Positions 24,515 to 32,890 of a stretch of 64,000 nucleotides of DNA are shown here, one piece after another (positions within the stretch are counted from its first letter, which is position 1; every line of letters begins with the position of its first letter). Under the pieces are notes generated by a model, which searched no databases, was not told the DNA's origin, and was given only the letters and a program-made list of their open reading frames with translations. Made by a program: the position numbers and the translations under genes. This DNA is from a virus. The stretch covers positions 1 through 64,000 of the IMG/VR virus record IMGVR_UViG_3300044627_003499; one strand, 5' to 3'.

Positions 24515-25102
24515 ATGAGCATCCTTGCCGACTGGGAAATTCGTGAGCAGGCCCTTGAACATGGGATGATTGATCCATTTGTGGATCATTTGGTAAGCAA
24601 GGAGAATGGACGGAAGCTTCTCAGTTACGGCCTCAGTTCGTATGGATATGACATTCGCCTGTCACCTAGTCAGTGCCTGATTTTTGGCCGTGTACAAGCT
24701 GGGGATTGTGACCCCAAGAATTTTGATCCCGACATTTTGAAGCCAGCGGATCTGCGGGAAGACGAACGTGGTCAATACTTCTTGCTGCCGCCGTACGGTT
24801 ACTGTCTTGGGGTAGCGCACGAACGTTTGAAGCTCCCTGACAACATCAGTGTTGTAGCTGTTGGTAAATCTACGTATGCGCGGTCAGGGATCATGGTGAA
24901 CATCACGCCTGCCGAAGCGGGATGGGAGGGTTACCTCACGCTTGAAATCAGTAACTGCACTGGTTTATTCAATCGCATTTATGCGAATGAGGGAATTACT
25001 CAGCTGTTGTTCCACACTGGCAGCCGTTGTGAAGTTACTTACCAGGACCGGAAAGGTAAGTATCAAGACCAACCAAAAACCGTTGTGTTCTCCCAAGTTT
25101 AG
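24515..25102 (+). CDS. dcd: dCTP deaminase
   Basis: 195 residues, the full usual length. The N-terminal SYGLSSYGYDIRLS, the GKSTYARSGI loop and TPAEAGWEGYLTLEISN (catalytic E144) are the dCTP deaminase signatures. The enzyme turns dCTP into dUTP to feed dTTP synthesis. AAAAGGAATT precedes the ATG. It is last in the operon and its stop overlaps the convergent gene by 4 nt. Confidence 0.9.
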   Translation: MSILADWEIREQALEHGMIDPFVDHLVSKENGRKLLSYGLSSYGYDIRLSPSQCLIFGRVQAGDCDPKNFDPDILKPADLREDERGQYFLLPPYGYCLGVAHERLKLPDNISVVAVGKSTYARSGIMVNITPAEAGWEGYLTLEISNCTGLFNRIYANEGITQLLFHTGSRCEVTYQDRKGKYQDQPKTVVFSQV

Positions 25103-25470
25103 TATTGCTTACCAAAGCTTGATCCAGGTTTACGGGCGTAGCCGGTACTTCCGGCTCGTCCGATTGTATCCCCCATACTTGGCAGTGCAACACCGTCCAT
25201 TGTTGCTTCTGTTCTTGGTGTTTTACCTCGGATGGTTGGTTCAGCAATACCTGCTCTTTGTCGGTATGCCCCAGCGGTTTTGGCTGCCCTAAAGAACTTA
25301 CCAACGCGGTCTTGATTATCGTTTAATGACTCAACAACTTGTCTTTCTTCTGACGGGAAACGACGTAAATCTGTATCGTACGCCTGTTCAGGATTAAGGT
25401 CAGTAACCTCAGCCCCTGACGTACCAGCGTCAGCCGTTGGATCGTAATTGGGGTCAAAGAATTTTGCCAT
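25099..25470 (-). CDS. Unknown protein, probably virion-associated
   Basis: 123 residues from ATG 25470 (AKFFDPNYDPTADAGTSG). It is hydrophilic and largely disordered, with a basic C-terminus (GYARKPGSSFGKQY). It converges with dcd (4-nt overlap). No domain is recognised. Confidence 0.55.
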   Translation of the reverse strand: MAKFFDPNYDPTADAGTSGAEVTDLNPEQAYDTDLRRFPSEERQVVESLNDNQDRVGKFFRAAKTAGAYRQRAGIAEPTIRGKTPRTEATMDGVALPSMGDTIGRAGSTGYARKPGSSFGKQY

Positions 25471-25511
25471 AGTATCATTGTAGAAGCAATAAATCAACCA
25501 GGGTATTCGCC

Positions 25512-25853
25512 ATGCATGGCGTCGCAGGTTTCTTAGATAGCTTCATTCAAGACGAAGTAAAGTGCCGCTGCCTCAGCGAAGAAGATTTTGGTGCACCGCT
25601 CGACAATGAAGCGAATGATGTACCATTAATGGATATGTACAACCGAGGCTTGGTCGCATGTCAACAGGGGCGGGAAAGGAATCCACTGAATCTCGAGGGG
25701 CAACGGCCTGGAACGACGGGGTATATTCCGTCAATGGAGGAGGGCCTGCAGATGGGGGCATCACCGAAACCCAGGGCGTTAGTGCTGGACCTGGAGGGAC
25801 CCAGCGAGGAGATGCTGGAGCAGTCACGCAAACGTCGTGGTTTGAGCCGGTAA
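25512..25853 (+). CDS. Possible small protein overlapping the DUF3310 gene
   Basis: 113 residues, MHGVAGFLDSFIQDEVKCRC ... KPRALVLDLEGPSEEMLEQS. The last 196 nt are shared, in another frame, with the 25658-26140 ORF. The first half is unshared and looks protein-like. It may be real with the DUF3310 gene starting later, or both frames may be used. Confidence 0.45.
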   Translation: MHGVAGFLDSFIQDEVKCRCLSEEDFGAPLDNEANDVPLMDMYNRGLVACQQGRERNPLNLEGQRPGTTGYIPSMEEGLQMGASPKPRALVLDLEGPSEEMLEQSRKRRGLSR

Positions 25854-26140
25854 CAGACGATTCTGGCTGCAAGGACGGTATTTGTCCTGTGCCCTGGCTA
25901 ACGAAAGAAAAAGCTCCGGTGCTCCAGGAGGATGTGGTTAACCATCCTTCTCATTACACCGATGGGGGCATCGAAACAATTGAAGCCATTGAGGCAGCTT
26001 TAACCACCGAAGAATTCCGTGGTTACTGCAAGGGCAACTGCATGAAGTATATCTGGCGTGAGAAGCATAAAGGCGGGACAGAATCACTGAAGAAGGCACA
26101 GTGGTACATCAACCGCCTTATTGATTTGGACGAAGCTTAA
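25658..26140 (+). CDS. DUF3310 protein
   Basis: Up to 160 residues. The C-terminal 65 residues (VVNHPSHYT, GGIETIEAIEA, YCKGNCMKYIWR, KKAQWYINRLI) are a DUF3310 domain, common in phages and once labelled nucleotide kinase-like. The N-terminal ~90 residues are Gly/Thr-rich and overlap another ORF, so the true start may lie downstream of 25853 at a GTG. The stop overlaps the NblA-like gene by 4 nt. Confidence 0.75.
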   Translation: MSTGAGKESTESRGATAWNDGVYSVNGGGPADGGITETQGVSAGPGGTQRGDAGAVTQTSWFEPVTDDSGCKDGICPVPWLTKEKAPVLQEDVVNHPSHYTDGGIETIEAIEAALTTEEFRGYCKGNCMKYIWREKHKGGTESLKKAQWYINRLIDLDEA

Positions 26141-26442
26141 AACGGTTGAAGCTCATCTTCGTCTTCGTCATCCTCGTCGTCGCCAATGCAAGCGGCGGCG
26201 AGTTCTGCTAATTCCAAGTCGGTGGGAATGTCGAAGTCAATCGAGATGTTTTCTGCTGCGAGGATATCCTTGATGGCATACCACTCCATCAGGCGCTGGT
26301 GGTAGAGGTTCAGAAGTGCGTACAGCAATTCATCCCATGTCATCTCTTGCGCTGCAAGTTCTGCCTTGCGCATGGAGAACTGCAATTCCAACGGGAGTTC
26401 AAATTCCCTGGGCTCGACTGATCTCTCCATTCCAGCCTTCAT
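26137..26442 (-). CDS. NblA-like phycobilisome degradation protein
   Basis: 101 residues. FELPLELQFSMRKAELAAQE followed by MTWDELLYALLNLYHQRLMEW matches the NblA pattern (ELSLEQQFSLR... MSREQAQEFLVMLYEQMV) in spacing and key positions. NblA proteins target phycobilisomes for proteolysis, and cyanophages carry homologues. Here there is an added acidic tail (GDDEDDEDEDE). The assignment is by motif; no alignment was run. Confidence 0.6.
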   Translation of the reverse strand: MKAGMERSVEPREFELPLELQFSMRKAELAAQEMTWDELLYALLNLYHQRLMEWYAIKDILAAENISIDFDIPTDLELAELAAACIGDDEDDEDEDELQPF

Positions 26443-26466
26443 TTGCGTGTTGCAATTATTCTAATG

Positions 26467-27126
26467 CTAGCTGGCGGACAGAAGATCTGCTTCTTGGTCG
26501 TTAAAATCAAACCAAAGGTTTTCATCAATTCTGAAGTTGTTTCCAAACTCTGCCAGGATGTATGGACTCATGAGTTCTTCCAAGCGTCGCACTGCTTTCA
26601 CCTGATGGGGTGCTGCGGTGTAATTGCGGAATGCCGTCAACAATACTTCGGTAGAGGCCCAGGGATTTGCATCAACTCCTTGGAGGAACAAGTTGATTTC
26701 TTCTCGGCGTCGATCCAGGAGATTACCAACGACTTGATGATCAGCATTGAAGATCCACCGGCCCATTTCTCGCGTGGCACCGCAGTAATCTTCGTGCTCA
26801 ATGCAATCGATAATGGCGCTGTAAAGGAAGGGCTCCCAGCCGATGGAGTGAATAAAAGAAATCAAAGCTTGACGCATGCCGTCATCAAGGCCCAGGTTTT
26901 GCTTTAGCAGCTGGGTGTCAATGATATTTGTTTCGTGAAATAACAGCTCTAGTGCTTTTTGTGAACTGCAACGTTGACCACGTTTGACAGGAGAACCGTC
27001 AGGGTAAAACTGTGTGCCGTAACCAATGGTGTACGGATCTTTCCCTGTGTGAGGATCTGCGAAAGCTTGTTCGTTAAAACCTTCGTATTTCCTGATCAGA
27101 TTAAGCGCAGCAGAAAGATCCGACAT
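26467..27126 (-). CDS. GH24 muramidase (T4-type lysozyme)
   Basis: 219 residues from ATG 27126. E15 in RKYEGF, D24 and T33 in YTIGYGT have the T4 lysozyme E11/D20/T26 geometry. The following helices (MRQALISFIHSIGW, LLDRRREEINLFLQG) fit the family. The C-terminal ~75 residues extend beyond the lysozyme fold. This is a second, unrelated lysin besides 16258-17265, perhaps virion-associated since it lies in the late operon. Confidence 0.82.
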   Translation of the reverse strand: MSDLSAALNLIRKYEGFNEQAFADPHTGKDPYTIGYGTQFYPDGSPVKRGQRCSSQKALELLFHETNIIDTQLLKQNLGLDDGMRQALISFIHSIGWEPFLYSAIIDCIEHEDYCGATREMGRWIFNADHQVVGNLLDRRREEINLFLQGVDANPWASTEVLLTAFRNYTAAPHQVKAVRRLEELMSPYILAEFGNNFRIDENLWFDFNDQEADLLSAS

Positions 27127-27127
27127 A

Positions 27128-27147
27128 GGAGTAACATTAGTTACTCC
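27128..27147 (-). promoter_or_regulatory. 8-bp hairpin just before the lysozyme start
   Basis: GGAGTAAC and GTTACTCC around a 4-nt loop form a perfect stem ending one base before the ATG. It could block ribosome access and delay lysozyme translation. A TTG at 27150 lies in frame upstream of it. Confidence 0.45.
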
Positions 27148-27161
27148 CAATCATACACAAT

Positions 27162-27287
27162 TTACTTACCTTGGCCGCGTGTTTGTTTGCGTCCGTGATT
27201 AGGAAGTGAGTGTTGCCCCTGTCCTTGACGAGTCTTTTTAGGGCGGGATTCAATCTTGACGACTGAGCTGGACTTGGGTTTGGCCAT
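27162..27287 (-). CDS. Small basic conserved cyanophage protein
   Basis: 41 residues, AKPKSSSVVKIESRPKKTRQ then GQGQHSLPNHGRKQ. I recall close relatives (MAKPK...VVKIESRPKKTRQGQG) as tiny conserved proteins in cyanophages. Function unknown; strongly basic. Confidence 0.65.
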   Translation of the reverse strand: MAKPKSSSVVKIESRPKKTRQGQGQHSLPNHGRKQTRGQGK

Positions 27288-27305
27288 GGGAAACCAATGT
27301 GGTGC

Positions 27306-27605
27306 TCACCATTTTACACGGTGGCTCCAGTAGCGTGCTGACATTTTGTCGGGACTTGAATCTTGTGCATTGTGACGTGCGTAATAAGACTTGCGACGTG
27401 CCTTGTCCTTTTCTGAAGTTGGGTTTTTACCTGCGCCTTCAACTCCTTGCTGTCCAAATCTGATAATTTTTTCTTCACCGTCTTTACATGCTTTTACAAC
27501 ATGAGACTTTGTGGCATGACCTGGAGTGCGCTGCGGTTTGTTGCAGGCCATTTTATCTTTTGCCAACTTGGCAGCACCAGCGGCTTTCTTGCGTTTGTCA
27601 GACAT
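27306..27605 (-). CDS. Small Lys/Arg-rich phage protein
   Basis: 99 residues: an N-terminal Lys/Ala helix, a middle GEEKIIRFGQQGVEGAGK, and a C-terminus ARRKSYYARHNAQ...KMSARYWSHRVKW. The 'RKSxxARHxxN...KMSxxYWxxxVKW' ending recurs in large-phage proteins. Its ATG overlaps the stop region of the big structural gene by one base. Confidence 0.65.
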   Translation of the reverse strand: MSDKRKKAAGAAKLAKDKMACNKPQRTPGHATKSHVVKACKDGEEKIIRFGQQGVEGAGKNPTSEKDKARRKSYYARHNAQDSSPDKMSARYWSHRVKW

Positions 27606-30322
27606 CAGAATCCTTTAAACATTGATGTAAATTCACCCAAGATTTGGCTACCTGTCTTTGATTTGTAGCTTGTTTCTTCATCATCCAATCCTAAGTTAAA
27701 GATACTTTTTTCTTTGGTGGTTGTCTCATCTGTTGTATCGGTGTCCTCATCACCAAAGAAACTTTGGATAGTACCAAGGGATGCGAATGGATCACTTAAG
27801 TCAAGTCCTTTTAACTGAAGGGCGCTGCCTGCGCCCGCCTTGGTGAGAAGCTGTTGCTCACTTCGGTCCGTATCGGGGAACAGATCAGTGTAAAACTCAT
27901 CTTCTGTGCCCTTGTAACCAGCTTGTTGAAAGACTCTGTACATTTCTGTTTCTGATTTGATCGAGTCCGTTTTGTAGTCTTCGGGTCTTTCAATGTAATC
28001 AACACCCAAAATTTTTTGAGTGGGCTTTTTACCTTTTTCATTCAGGTATTTGATCTGCTCTCTGATTTGTTGTGCGGAACCCGTACGTAATGTCTCTGCA
28101 ACTAAGTCTTTAAATTCACCCAGGTTCCCCTGGAAATCCTTTAGGCCAACTGCATCTAGCGCTTTTTGCCAAGTAGCCTTATCCGTTGGGTCCAGGCCTT
28201 GCAACATCTCGTCGGCAAATTCTTCTGGCGTGATAAATTGACCAAAGATTGATCCTTGTTTTAATGCTTCTTCCTTAAGAGAAGGCAAGATTTTATTGTA
28301 AATTTCATCTTGTACTTTCCCTGCGTTTAATACGTCTTCCGCCGGGTCGTATCCCAATCCTTTTCCTTTTACCTGGAAATGCATTCGCGCAAATTGTTCT
28401 TTGTTATTTGGATCAATACCAAAGCGATATGCCTGGCTTGCCCAATATTCGTCACCGGCTTTTGCCTTTTCCCAATCATCTGCTACTACCTGGGACTGTT
28501 GAGAGTAAGCATCAGTCCTAGCCTTGTCTCCAGTGGGATTGAAATAAAAGTCGGCGTTAAAGTAACGGTCGGGAGTATTTTGAACTTGAGCTAAAAACTG
28601 ATCGGCACGCAAGTTGGCAACCTGACTAACAGCGTTCAGCATGTCCTGCGTTTGGAACGGGTTTTGCTCTTGTTGCCGAACATCAAGGTACTCCGTGAAT
28701 TCACTGATTGAACGAGAGGTGTTAAAACGTGGGATCAAGTACTTGTCCATGAAATCCCTTGCAAACTGCGCTTCAACTTTGATGGTGTCTTTTGCTGCCT
28801 CGGTGCTGTAACCAAGTTCAACTTCTTGTTCGTACTTCTTCTTTAGCTCCGTATCAAACCATTGTTGCCAGTTGTAGGTGGTGCTGTTGTTGACACCTGT
28901 TATGTTTTGAAGGCTTTTCTCCAGGGAATCCTGGGACGCCTTGCCGGATGTAAAAGAAAGAATGCCACCAACCCCAGAATCACCAAGGATGCTGTTACTG
29001 AGTTCTTTGTTGATGTCCATGATTTCTCCAAAGCCGGAGAAACCTTGCATAAGGCCAAGCATTTGTTCTTTTCCCTTGGCCTTCTTCATTTGCTCAATAG
29101 TGTCCTTTAACACATTTTGAGTTAACGCACCAAATTTCTTTGCGTCTACTGTTGCCTTTTCACCAACGGCTTGGTTTACTGCATCTTCTAATTCCGTGAC
29201 GCCATACCCAGCATTTAAGTTGTAAGCAAAACTTACTTGTTTGTCTTCTGGTCGTTGGGACAAACGGAACAGTGCGGCGAATTCATCAGGTTTCTCTGGG
29301 TTTAAGAACTTCTCTTTGCCCAGTGTTTTCCAGTATTGATCACCTGCTTTTGCTTTATCCCATTCAGCAGAAACCTCAGGTACTGCCAAGAGGCGTTCAG
29401 TTTGTGTGTCAGTATTAAGGCCTAGCTGGAGACTACGGGCAGCCTGAATGTCGGCATCGGTTGGCTTGCGTTCCAGGTATTGGTTTGCTGCTGTTGTTTG
29501 TTCTGCGGCATTACCTCGCTTCCCAGCTGCTTTCCCTTGGGATGTGTAGTGTTGAAGGTAATAAGAGTTTTCAGAATATCTTTGGGTAATGTCAATATCA
29601 TCATTAGCAACGGCAGCTTTCCACTTTTGTTCTACATCTGGATTGATCGATTTGTAGTACTTTGGATCAAAGTCGCCGTACTGCGGTTTTGCCCCCAGGT
29701 TTGCATTCCAGGTTTGCAACTTTTCAGTTGAATAAAAAGCTTTGAAGTAATCCTCTAATTGCGATTTGGTTACATCACTAATACCCTGGAGCTTTCTAAT
29801 CTGCTCCCTTTGTGTAACATAGTCTCCCCCTTGAGTTGAATTAGCGGTTGCAAGGACGGTGTTGTAAGCGTTGTTTTTGTTTGTGTTCTCAGTGTTTAAG
29901 GTTGTATTCTCTTGGTTTCTTTGGGTGTTTAAGTTGTTTGTTTGTTCATTATTTCTGTAAGTCGTTGCTGTACTTGCAGCTTTATCGCGCAATGCTTGAG
30001 TTGCTGACAAATAAGTAAGACTGTCTAGTCCTCCAAACCTTGAGTTAATTGCTTGTCTAACGCTTTCATCACTAACGTTGTCCCTTGGTACCGACCCTGC
30101 GCTAATCCAACCTGCCCCTGGCGACGAAGATTGCGCTGCTGTGTCGGCTACGACGGTAGAGTAATAAATTTGTCCCTTAACTGGACGGGGCACAGTTATT
30201 GTTTTTACCCAAAGATTTACCGTGCCCGAGTTCTCTAGGTTAGTTGGAAAATTAGTTTGGTAGTCTGTTTTTTCCTGTGCCAGATTCCACTTTTTATTTG
30301 TTGGATCGTAAGTTAATGCCAT
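27605..30322 (-). CDS. Large virion structural protein (905 aa)
   Basis: 905 hydrophilic residues, Gln/Asn-rich near 110-160, otherwise helical. It contains an internal repeat: WDKAKAGDQYW (about residue 316) and WEKAKAGDEYW (about residue 620), each followed by an EFA.LFR/EQFARMHF stretch. No membrane or catalytic motif is seen. It is probably an internal virion or tail-tube/tape protein by size and place; the role is unproven. The ATG overlaps the HNH stop (TAATG). Confidence 0.6.
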   Translation of the reverse strand: MALTYDPTNKKWNLAQEKTDYQTNFPTNLENSGTVNLWVKTITVPRPVKGQIYYSTVVADTAAQSSSPGAGWISAGSVPRDNVSDESVRQAINSRFGGLDSLTYLSATQALRDKAASTATTYRNNEQTNNLNTQRNQENTTLNTENTNKNNAYNTVLATANSTQGGDYVTQREQIRKLQGISDVTKSQLEDYFKAFYSTEKLQTWNANLGAKPQYGDFDPKYYKSINPDVEQKWKAAVANDDIDITQRYSENSYYLQHYTSQGKAAGKRGNAAEQTTAANQYLERKPTDADIQAARSLQLGLNTDTQTERLLAVPEVSAEWDKAKAGDQYWKTLGKEKFLNPEKPDEFAALFRLSQRPEDKQVSFAYNLNAGYGVTELEDAVNQAVGEKATVDAKKFGALTQNVLKDTIEQMKKAKGKEQMLGLMQGFSGFGEIMDINKELSNSILGDSGVGGILSFTSGKASQDSLEKSLQNITGVNNSTTYNWQQWFDTELKKKYEQEVELGYSTEAAKDTIKVEAQFARDFMDKYLIPRFNTSRSISEFTEYLDVRQQEQNPFQTQDMLNAVSQVANLRADQFLAQVQNTPDRYFNADFYFNPTGDKARTDAYSQQSQVVADDWEKAKAGDEYWASQAYRFGIDPNNKEQFARMHFQVKGKGLGYDPAEDVLNAGKVQDEIYNKILPSLKEEALKQGSIFGQFITPEEFADEMLQGLDPTDKATWQKALDAVGLKDFQGNLGEFKDLVAETLRTGSAQQIREQIKYLNEKGKKPTQKILGVDYIERPEDYKTDSIKSETEMYRVFQQAGYKGTEDEFYTDLFPDTDRSEQQLLTKAGAGSALQLKGLDLSDPFASLGTIQSFFGDEDTDTTDETTTKEKSIFNLGLDDEETSYKSKTGSQILGEFTSMFKGF

Positions 30323-30693
30323 TATCCAGCAGCAAATGTATCTGGTACCGTCTCAATATTATAAGTAAACAGGTCGATAATTTCTTGGTGTATCCAGGCC
30401 TCAATCCTGTTCATCCTTACTTCGGTGTAGTACGTCTGCTGTGGATACCATTCTTCCATTTTTGAACTGGCTTTGTTTGCATTACATCTTTTGCAGCAAG
30501 GCAGAAGGTTGTTCCGATTACTGGAACCAGAACGAAACCTTGGGACAATGTGATCCAAGGATGTAGCTTGGTCCTCGCAATAACCACACTTGTGATCCCA
30601 CGCATCGTATATGGATTGACGGTAACGTTTCTTGGCCAATTTAGGAGTTAATTCAAGGAGAAGGGAAAGGGGTTCCTGCTCACAGTTGAACAT
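30322..30693 (-). CDS. HNH endonuclease
   Basis: 123 residues with a classic HNH core: CGYCEDQATSLDHIVPR (zinc knuckle and the DH pair), SSNRNNLLPCC, KRCNANK, then EEWYPQ. It lies upstream of the 905-aa gene and overlaps its start (TAATG). I looked for a stranded second copy of the 905-aa N-terminus beyond it and found none. Confidence 0.85.
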   Translation of the reverse strand: MFNCEQEPLSLLLELTPKLAKKRYRQSIYDAWDHKCGYCEDQATSLDHIVPRFRSGSSNRNNLLPCCKRCNANKASSKMEEWYPQQTYYTEVRMNRIEAWIHQEIIDLFTYNIETVPDTFAAG

Positions 30694-30828
30694 ACTCTTT
30701 TATTGCCGTTACCTTATTCTAATTTCAGGACATATAGACCACTGTAAACAAAGAGATGAAATCTTACTTAAATCCATTGACAACCTGCTTGAGTCCCATA
30801 ACGTACAGGGGCACGCACATGCCTTTTT

Positions 30829-31047
30829 ATGGCTAAGCATCCAGGTTGGGTCACGGTCCAACAAGCCGAAGAACTTCTCGGCATTGATAAAAAGACTCTC
30901 TTCAAGTACCGCGACGACGGCACACTGAAGCTTGGCCCCCACTACGCTGCCTTTTCTGATACACGTTCACGCGACACCTATCGTTGGAACGTAGCAACAG
31001 TACGTAAGCATCTGAAAAAAATTGAAATGCAAACAGCTGCTGCCTGA
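30829..31047 (+). CDS. Small HTH regulator (excisionase/MerR-like)
   Basis: 72 residues: WVTVQQAEELLGIDKKTLFKYR is a helix-turn-helix, followed by a wing and a basic helix (TVRKHLKKIE). A TTGACA lies at 30777-30782, but its -10 partner is weak. A strong terminator follows 23 bp after the stop, so this is a single-gene plus-strand unit inside the leftward late region. Confidence 0.7.
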   Translation: MAKHPGWVTVQQAEELLGIDKKTLFKYRDDGTLKLGPHYAAFSDTRSRDTYRWNVATVRKHLKKIEMQTAAA

Positions 31048-31070
31048 AGTTAGACAAACACTGATCAAGT

Positions 31071-31095
31071 GCCCCGTCTTGTACGGGGCTTTTTT
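31071..31095 (+). terminator. Rho-independent terminator
   Basis: GCCCCGT, 5-nt loop, ACGGGGC and six T. It terminates the small HTH gene. Confidence 0.88.
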
Positions 31096-31097
31096 GT

Positions 31098-31328
31098 CTA
31101 CTCTTCTGGTGGAATGCCGTTTACATAACCAGACCAAGCAAGTCCCACGGCTTCAATGGTTGATAGCTCGCCAGATGCAAAAGGTAGGTGAACAACATCC
31201 CCGGCGTGATAGATAGTAGGTCGTCCGCTTATTTGGAATTCACTAAAACCATACTTGCGAACATCATCTTGTTCTTGCGAGTAAATAAAGTTTGTATCTA
31301 CGATGTCCCCAAAGTTTGGTGTCGTCAT
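31098..31328 (-). CDS. Small protein, unknown
   Basis: 76 residues, beta-rich (FGDIVDTNFIYSQEQDDV, PTIYHAGDVVHLPF). It overlaps the upstream 520-aa gene by 4 nt (coupled). Probably a small virion component. Confidence 0.55.
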   Translation of the reverse strand: MTTPNFGDIVDTNFIYSQEQDDVRKYGFSEFQISGRPTIYHAGDVVHLPFASGELSTIEAVGLAWSGYVNGIPPEE

Positions 31329-32887
31329 GATGAAGAAGGATTTTGACCTAAAGATGGTTTATAAGCGGTGCCATCTTTGTCATACATTGTAAAACCTCTC
31401 ATCATCACAAAGTTGGCGGGAATATTGAACAGCTTTTGCATCATTGGCATCATCATTGGCGATTGACAGTTGTATGGGGGCACATCCATCATTGACAAAG
31501 ATCTTCTTGATAAATTTGCTGCAGTCAACTCCTGTTGATCATTTTCATTTTCGTCGACTAGCTTTTGCTCCCAAGCAACCATGCTTCCTTCTTCCACGGG
31601 GAAATCAGATGGCTCTGGTGGGAAATTGCCTTCCGCAAACTTCATGGCATAAATGTGTTTACAATAACGCATCTCATCCAGTAAAGGAGTCCAGAAATCT
31701 GTGATGGATGTGATTTGTCCATTTGTTGCAGTGTAATCCTTATAGGAGGGCATACCTTCTGCCCTGGAACCAGGTATAGAGGGGTCCGCTGTACTTCTTA
31801 AGTAGGTGGCGCCAAACTCACGAAACACTCCAGCGAAATCCCTGGTGGCATCTGGATCTACCGTTGAAATTGTATTTACTTCAGGGGGAACCGTGTATTG
31901 AGATGTGGGCGCAATAATATCCATCTTGCGATCAACCGTTGCACTTGTCATTGCATTGTTATTTAGTTTTCCGTTTAATTTTGTTTTTTCATATCGCCCA
32001 GGCTTGATAGAGGCAATGCTTGTTCTTGGGAATATTCTTTTTGTTCCTTCGCTAAGGGTAGTCATAAATGCATAATCTCGATGCGTAAAATCTTGGCAAG
32101 AGCAACAGTATCTTGCGCCGGTTATAAGGTATCTATTGGGAGTGGGACCCTTGGTTGCGGGTGTAACCAGTGTTGCGTCTGGTGTCGCTTCAACAGAACC
32201 CGACTTACGAAGCTTTAAGATTCCAGTGAATGGATATGTTTCTACAATTACTGCTTGAATGTAGCCGTATCGCTTTTGCGTTGTTGGATTGATTGTTTCC
32301 CTTGTAATAGGCGGCGCCCCAACAGTAATAACACGGTCCTCCAGGATCTCACCATTGATTGCCCTAAGGCCATTAGGAACGCCAGGAAGGGCTACGTAAA
32401 ACGGTGGGGGTAGTGGATTGCTGGTACTCCAGTTTCCAGCTAGCTTAACGTACCAGTACGCGGCATCTTCCGTCACCATTTCAATGTAAAGCCTGGTGCC
32501 TGTCGTTTTATCAACCAAGTTGTCACACCGTAAAGAGCCCGCCAATCTGGCACCGGCCCAGTGCATGCCAAACTCTTTGTTTGTAGTAGGAAACCCAACA
32601 AAGGTTCCAGGGATAGTCGGTTGTACTGCCGCAACAGAAGCAGGTGTTCCCGCTGGTACCGGAATTACATAGCTAAATGGATATTCATAGGAGTTGTCAT
32701 AAAAAGAAGCAGTTGCAATTTCATATCCCCTGCGCCAACGAGACCACGCTGACTCTCTGTTTATAGCGCTTAAAGAGTTTGGAACAGAACCGGAAGAGAA
32801 TTCAGTTGTAATAGGTTTTAAACGAAAAGGATCCTTGTCATAAGACTTGACAAAAGACCCAAATTTGTCCCCACCTTTCGGGGCCAT
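31325..32887 (-). CDS. Virion structural protein (520 aa)
   Basis: 520 residues, beta-rich with many aromatic and Pro positions and a cluster of Met near the C-terminus (PMMMPMMQKLF). CSCQDFTHRDYAF in the middle is Cys-rich. No enzymatic motif is visible. It lies in the leftward late operon between other structural genes. The specific role (tail, baseplate) is not determinable. Confidence 0.6.
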   Translation of the reverse strand: MAPKGGDKFGSFVKSYDKDPFRLKPITTEFSSGSVPNSLSAINRESAWSRWRRGYEIATASFYDNSYEYPFSYVIPVPAGTPASVAAVQPTIPGTFVGFPTTNKEFGMHWAGARLAGSLRCDNLVDKTTGTRLYIEMVTEDAAYWYVKLAGNWSTSNPLPPPFYVALPGVPNGLRAINGEILEDRVITVGAPPITRETINPTTQKRYGYIQAVIVETYPFTGILKLRKSGSVEATPDATLVTPATKGPTPNRYLITGARYCCSCQDFTHRDYAFMTTLSEGTKRIFPRTSIASIKPGRYEKTKLNGKLNNNAMTSATVDRKMDIIAPTSQYTVPPEVNTISTVDPDATRDFAGVFREFGATYLRSTADPSIPGSRAEGMPSYKDYTATNGQITSITDFWTPLLDEMRYCKHIYAMKFAEGNFPPEPSDFPVEEGSMVAWEQKLVDENENDQQELTAANLSRRSLSMMDVPPYNCQSPMMMPMMQKLFNIPANFVMMRGFTMYDKDGTAYKPSLGQNPSSS

Positions 32888-32890
32888 GGC

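Noticed and set aside
30694-30828. Remnant N-terminus of the 905-aa gene upstream of the HNH at 30322
   Set aside because: No frame resembles MALTYDPTNKK. The region looks like a divergent promoter gap.
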